Source of the DNA: Planctomycetota bacterium
Lineage (GTDB): Bacteria; Planctomycetota; Planctomycetia; Isosphaerales; Isosphaeraceae
Direction of reading: 5' to 3'
DNA length: 16,216 nt
Assembly: GCA_021778575.1 (NCBI GenBank)
Contig: JAJYCH010000025.1
Location: 1-16,216 of the forward strand
The notes under the pieces: generated by a model
Seen by the model: only the letters and a program-made list of their open reading frames with translations
Databases searched by the model: none
Told to the model about the DNA's origin: nothing
Shown: positions 13,439-16,216 of the stretch, one piece after another
How positions within the stretch are numbered: position 1 is the stretch's first letter
Layout: each line of letters begins with the position of its first letter
Program-made: the position numbers and the translations under genes

Positions 13439-15900
13439 TGCCGGAACAAAAACTCCTTCGAGTTAATCAAAACCCAACCCAGATCCTCGACAGCCTGGCG
13501 GCGGTCGGTCGCTCCGGCGAGGTGCTTGACGGCGGCGGCGGTTTCTGAGGCGTTGGGATCTCTCGCCAGCGCCACCAGGTAGAGTTCGCGGGCGATTTCT
13601 TCGTTGGAGAGCTTTTCCTTCGCCAGCCGGGCCATCCGGCCGTTGTCGTCTCGAAGCTTGCCGTTGACCGTCGCTCCGCCGATCAGTTGGAGGGCTTGCG
13701 AGAGGTTCGAATCGCTCTCTCGCTCGCATTCGCAGGCGAGTTCGCGGGCCGGTCGACCGAAGGTTTTCAGGAACGGGTTTTCCATCTTGCCGTCGGGAAT
13801 CTGCGTGGCTCGGGTCCCGTTGGGCAGGCCGGCAAAGGTCGTGGTCGTCCCGGTCACGACCGAGATGGCATCAAGCAAGACCTCGGCCGGCAGGAGCTTG
13901 GTCGCGGCGTGCGAGAAGTAGAGCGTGTCGGCCGCGTTTAGTTCGTTGGCCTTGCTCGATAGCTGGTACGTCCGGCTCACCAGGATCGACCGGACCAGCG
14001 CCTTCAGATCAAAGCCGCCTTTGACGAAGTCGGCCGTCAGACCGTCGAGCAGTTCGTCATTTGAGGCGGGGTTCGAGTCGCGGAAGTCGTCCACCGGCTC
14101 GACGATTCCTCGGCCCATCAGGTGATACCAGACGCGGTTGACCAGGCTCTTGGCGAAGAACGGGTTCTGCGGCCCGGTCAGCCATTCGGCCAGCTTCTGA
14201 CGGCGGTCGCTGGTGTTCGGGTCGGGCGAGCCGGTGTCGTCGTAGGTCGGTCCGCCCAGGGCCTTGGGCTTCATGGTCTTGCCGGTCCGGGGCTGGCGGA
14301 CCTCGCCGGCGTTTCCGGCGTAGATCACCTCGTCCTCGGGCAACGTCCCGGGCTTGCGCTTGATCCGCGAGAAGAAGGCGGCAAACCCGTAATAATCGTC
14401 CTGCGTCCAGCGCTCGAACGGATGATTATGGCACTTGGCGCACTGAATCCGGACGCCCAGGAAAAGCTGCGCGGTGGTCTCGGTCGAGTTCTCGGGGTCG
14501 CGGCTGATCCGGTAATAATTGGCCGCCGGATTGCGGAGGGTCGAGCCGTTGGCGGTGAGCAAGTCGCGAACAAACTGGTCGAGCGGGACGTTCCGCTGGA
14601 GGTTCGACTTGATCCAGCGGTTGAACGCGTGCGTCCCTTTGGTCTCGATCAACCGGCCGTTGGCCCGGAGGATGTCGGCGAACTTCAAGGTCCAGAAATC
14701 GGCGAATTCAGGACGAGCCAGGAGTTTATCGGCGAGCTTGACGCGACGGTCGGGGCTGGGGTCAGCCAGGAACGCCTTGACCTCGTCGGGCGTGGGCAAG
14801 ATCCCCAGGGTGTCGAGCGACGCCCGGCGGATGAACTCGGCGTCGGTGCATGGTTCCGACGGGCTGATCCGCATCCGGTTCAACTTGGCGAAGACGGTCC
14901 GGTCGATCGTGTTGTCGCTCGGGACCTCCGCAAGTTTGAACCCGGGAACCTCGACCAGATAGGTCAGCCGGACATTCGCCACCAGGTCGAGATAGTGCGC
15001 GATCACCGCGACCTCGCCCCGGTTCTTGAACGTGATGTAACCGTCAGCTTCGACGTCGGCAATCTCGGGATTGGACGAGTTGTAGTAGCAGATCGGCGTG
15101 ACGTCGCGCGACGAGCCATCGGCATAATGGGCGATCACGACCGCCTGCTGGGTCTTCGCCGGAGCGTTGAAGACCCGCGAACCCGGCAGGATTTCGAGCC
15201 GGACGGCGGCCGGAGCGCCGGGGTCGTCCTTCGCCCCTTCCTTCATCCAGTCGCGAAGGTATTCGTACGACTTGCTGTTCCGGAGCAGCTTCAACCCGCC
15301 TTCATGAGCCACCTCGCCGAGCGGCTTCTTGAGGAGGATGCTTGACTCGCTGGCCATGACGTTGATCCGCCGACCGCCGGCCTCGCGGGTCAAGGTCATG
15401 AAATCCTGGTCGGGCAAGTAGCCTCGAAGGCTGAGCCGGAACCCCCCTTTGCCCGTGGGCGTCCCGTGACAGGCCCCCATGTTGCAACTGGCCTGGCTGA
15501 ACGACGGGATAACGTCGTTCCGGAAGCTGACCGGACGCGGCTTCTCCATCCCCGAGACCTCGACGGTCGCCGAGACATCGACGCTCCCACCTCGGGCCAC
15601 GATCGTCGCCTTGCCGTTGGCAACCGGGACAACTTGCCCCTTGGCCGAGACCGTCGCCACGGCGGGATCGAGGCTCGACCAGGTCAGAGCCCGGGTCAGA
15701 TCGCGGACCGACCCGTCGGTGTCGGTCGCGGTGGCGATCAACTGGCGGGTCGCGCGATGGCCGACGAGCGTCGATCGGCTCGGCTCGACCACGACCTTCG
15801 CCGGAGTCCCGATCGCCTGGCCCGGAGAATCAGCGGCGGTCGCCTGAAGGGTCAAGCTGCCCGAAACGACAAGCCAGGACAGGATTTGCGTGACACGCAT
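13435..15900 (-). CDS. DUF1549/DUF1553 protein with Ig-like domains and cytochrome-c-like motifs
   Basis: The 821-residue exported protein has a signal peptide (1-22, cut near TAADS) and a Big_2-type Ig-like domain (33-117). A planctomycete-type haem-binding region follows, with C139-N-M-G-A-C144-H145 (Cx4CH). Then come a second Ig-like domain (233-320), DUF1549 (332-512) ending in a classical C487-A-K-C490-H491 (CxxCH), and DUF1553 (566-800), containing NRVWYHLMGRGIVEPVDDFR and, at 719-728, the Cys-containing RELACECERES. These proteins are abundant in planctomycetes; their function is unproven, with suggested roles in redox or carbohydrate processing at the cell surface. The start at 15900 is chosen over the longer frame to 15966, because GGAGGAG sits 6 bases upstream and the signal peptide then begins at Met. 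The usual DUF1501 neighbour does not follow: the next gene is the Shedu nuclease. Confidence 0.9.
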   Translation of the reverse strand: MRVTQILSWLVVSGSLTLQATAADSPGQAIGTPAKVVVEPSRSTLVGHRATRQLIATATDTDGSVRDLTRALTWSSLDPAVATVSAKGQVVPVANGKATIVARGGSVDVSATVEVSGMEKPRPVSFRNDVIPSFSQASCNMGACHGTPTGKGGFRLSLRGYLPDQDFMTLTREAGGRRINVMASESSILLKKPLGEVAHEGGLKLLRNSKSYEYLRDWMKEGAKDDPGAPAAVRLEILPGSRVFNAPAKTQQAVVIAHYADGSSRDVTPICYYNSSNPEIADVEADGYITFKNRGEVAVIAHYLDLVANVRLTYLVEVPGFKLAEVPSDNTIDRTVFAKLNRMRISPSEPCTDAEFIRRASLDTLGILPTPDEVKAFLADPSPDRRVKLADKLLARPEFADFWTLKFADILRANGRLIETKGTHAFNRWIKSNLQRNVPLDQFVRDLLTANGSTLRNPAANYYRISRDPENSTETTAQLFLGVRIQCAKCHNHPFERWTQDDYYGFAAFFSRIKRKPGTLPEDEVIYAGNAGEVRQPRTGKTMKPKALGGPTYDDTGSPDPNTSDRRQKLAEWLTGPQNPFFAKSLVNRVWYHLMGRGIVEPVDDFRDSNPASNDELLDGLTADFVKGGFDLKALVRSILVSRTYQLSSKANELNAADTLYFSHAATKLLPAEVLLDAISVVTGTTTTFAGLPNGTRATQIPDGKMENPFLKTFGRPARELACECERESDSNLSQALQLIGGATVNGKLRDDNGRMARLAKEKLSNEEIARELYLVALARDPNASETAAAVKHLAGATDRRQAVEDLGWVLINSKEFLFRH

Positions 15901-15906
15901 CGATAG

Positions 15907-15913
15907 CTCCTCC
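15907..15913 (-). promoter_or_regulatory. Strong ribosome binding site of the DUF1549/DUF1553 gene
   Basis: On the minus strand GGAGGAG ends 6 bases before the ATG at 15900, the strongest such site in the window. It decides the start against the ATG 22 codons upstream. The remaining upstream region (15914-16150) shows no gene and no convincing promoter pair. Confidence 0.75.
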
Positions 15914-16150
15914 AGGGAGAGGGAAGGCTGAGGAGGTTGGGGTATGGCATCCCTTTCGAACGTCAACGTCCGGAAAGGATGACGGGCGGGTCATCTCGCG
16001 CAGGGCCGAATTTCATCAAGTCGTCTAACAACAAGGCGGCGGGCCGGACAATTTGTGATCCTAACGTAAAGGTGGCGGAAGTTTCAAGCAAAGTCAAACA
16101 TTTTCCATCCAACGGGTGTGCCCAGATTTTCTGATGGGTGCCCCGCGGGC

Positions 16151-16216
16151 GCGTAGGGTGGGTCGAGCCCAGGCGAGCCCCACCACGCACTCATGGTGGA
16201 GCTCGCCTGGGCTCGA
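16151..16216. repeat. Long palindrome at the right edge, copy of the dispersed repeat
   Basis: TCGAGCCCAGGCGAGC (16163-16178) has its exact reverse complement at 16201-16216. After one mismatch the pairing continues for six more bases (16180-16185 with 16194-16199), leaving an 8-base loop: a 23-position stem with one mismatch. The left part GCGTAGGGTGGGTCGAG extends outside the stem seen here, so the palindrome probably continues past the window. It is not followed by a T-run within the window and is far from any stop codon, so it is more like a mobile or structural intergenic repeat than a terminator. Confidence 0.7.

Noticed and set aside
14122..15345. 407-codon open frame on the plus strand
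   Set aside because: Antisense to the DUF1549/DUF1553 gene; Gly/Arg/Val-rich, no motif, no signal of its own.
15963..16190. 75-codon open frame on the minus strand at the right end
   Set aside because: Starts inside the palindromic repeat and has no coding character; the region is the upstream sequence of the DUF1553 gene.

Overview
The window looks like chromosomal DNA of a planctomycete, most likely from the Isosphaeraceae/Gemmataceae side of the phylum. This rests on family content: a DUF1549/DUF1553 protein with Ig-like domains and CxxCH-type motifs, carboxypeptidase-regulatory-like repeats behind a membrane helix of the kind fused to planctomycete sigma factors, and a PhoD-type phosphatase. 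Base composition is GC-rich throughout except for one gene. No rRNA, tRNA, CRISPR array, transposase or replication origin was recognised.

Layout. (1) 1-2185, plus strand: the 3' part of a gene that runs in from the left, encoding a membrane helix followed by about six beta-sandwich repeats. It overlaps tail to tail with (2) a GT1 glycosyltransferase on the minus strand (2142-3461). (3) 3698-7708, plus strand: a Tad/Flp-pilus-like trio made of a CpaC-type secretin, a small exported protein with an OmpA/CpaD-like stretch, and a TPR lipoprotein resembling TadD. (4) 7717-9521, minus strand: an ABC-2 exporter (ATPase, then permease), converging on the trio. (5) 9821-11413, plus strand: a PhoD-family phosphatase with a Tat signal. 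(6) 11441-13394, minus strand: an accessory pocket with a RelE/ParE-type toxin-antitoxin pair and a Shedu-type (DUF4263) nuclease gene that is visibly AT-rich. (7) 13435-15900, minus strand: a large DUF1549/DUF1553 protein, ending 40 bases before the Shedu gene starts. (8) 15901-16216: its upstream region, ending in a long palindrome cut by the window edge.

How the genes fit together. The secretin, the OmpA/CpaD-like protein and the TPR lipoprotein are most simply an outer-membrane sub-assembly of a tight-adherence pilus; the ATPase, inner-membrane and pilin genes of such a system are not in the window. The ABC pair is translationally coupled and should form one transporter. The toxin and antitoxin overlap by 4 bases. 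The Shedu gene sits where a DUF1501 partner often follows a DUF1553 gene, so it may be a defence-gene insertion downstream of a housekeeping unit.

The most interesting signals are the Shedu gene with its uncharacterised N-terminal half of about 265 residues, a dispersed palindromic repeat with three related copies (about 6674, 11992 and 16151), and two structured leaders around the secretin gene. Nothing here clearly amounts to a wholly new multi-gene system; the Shedu gene with its unexplained front half is the best candidate for new biology.
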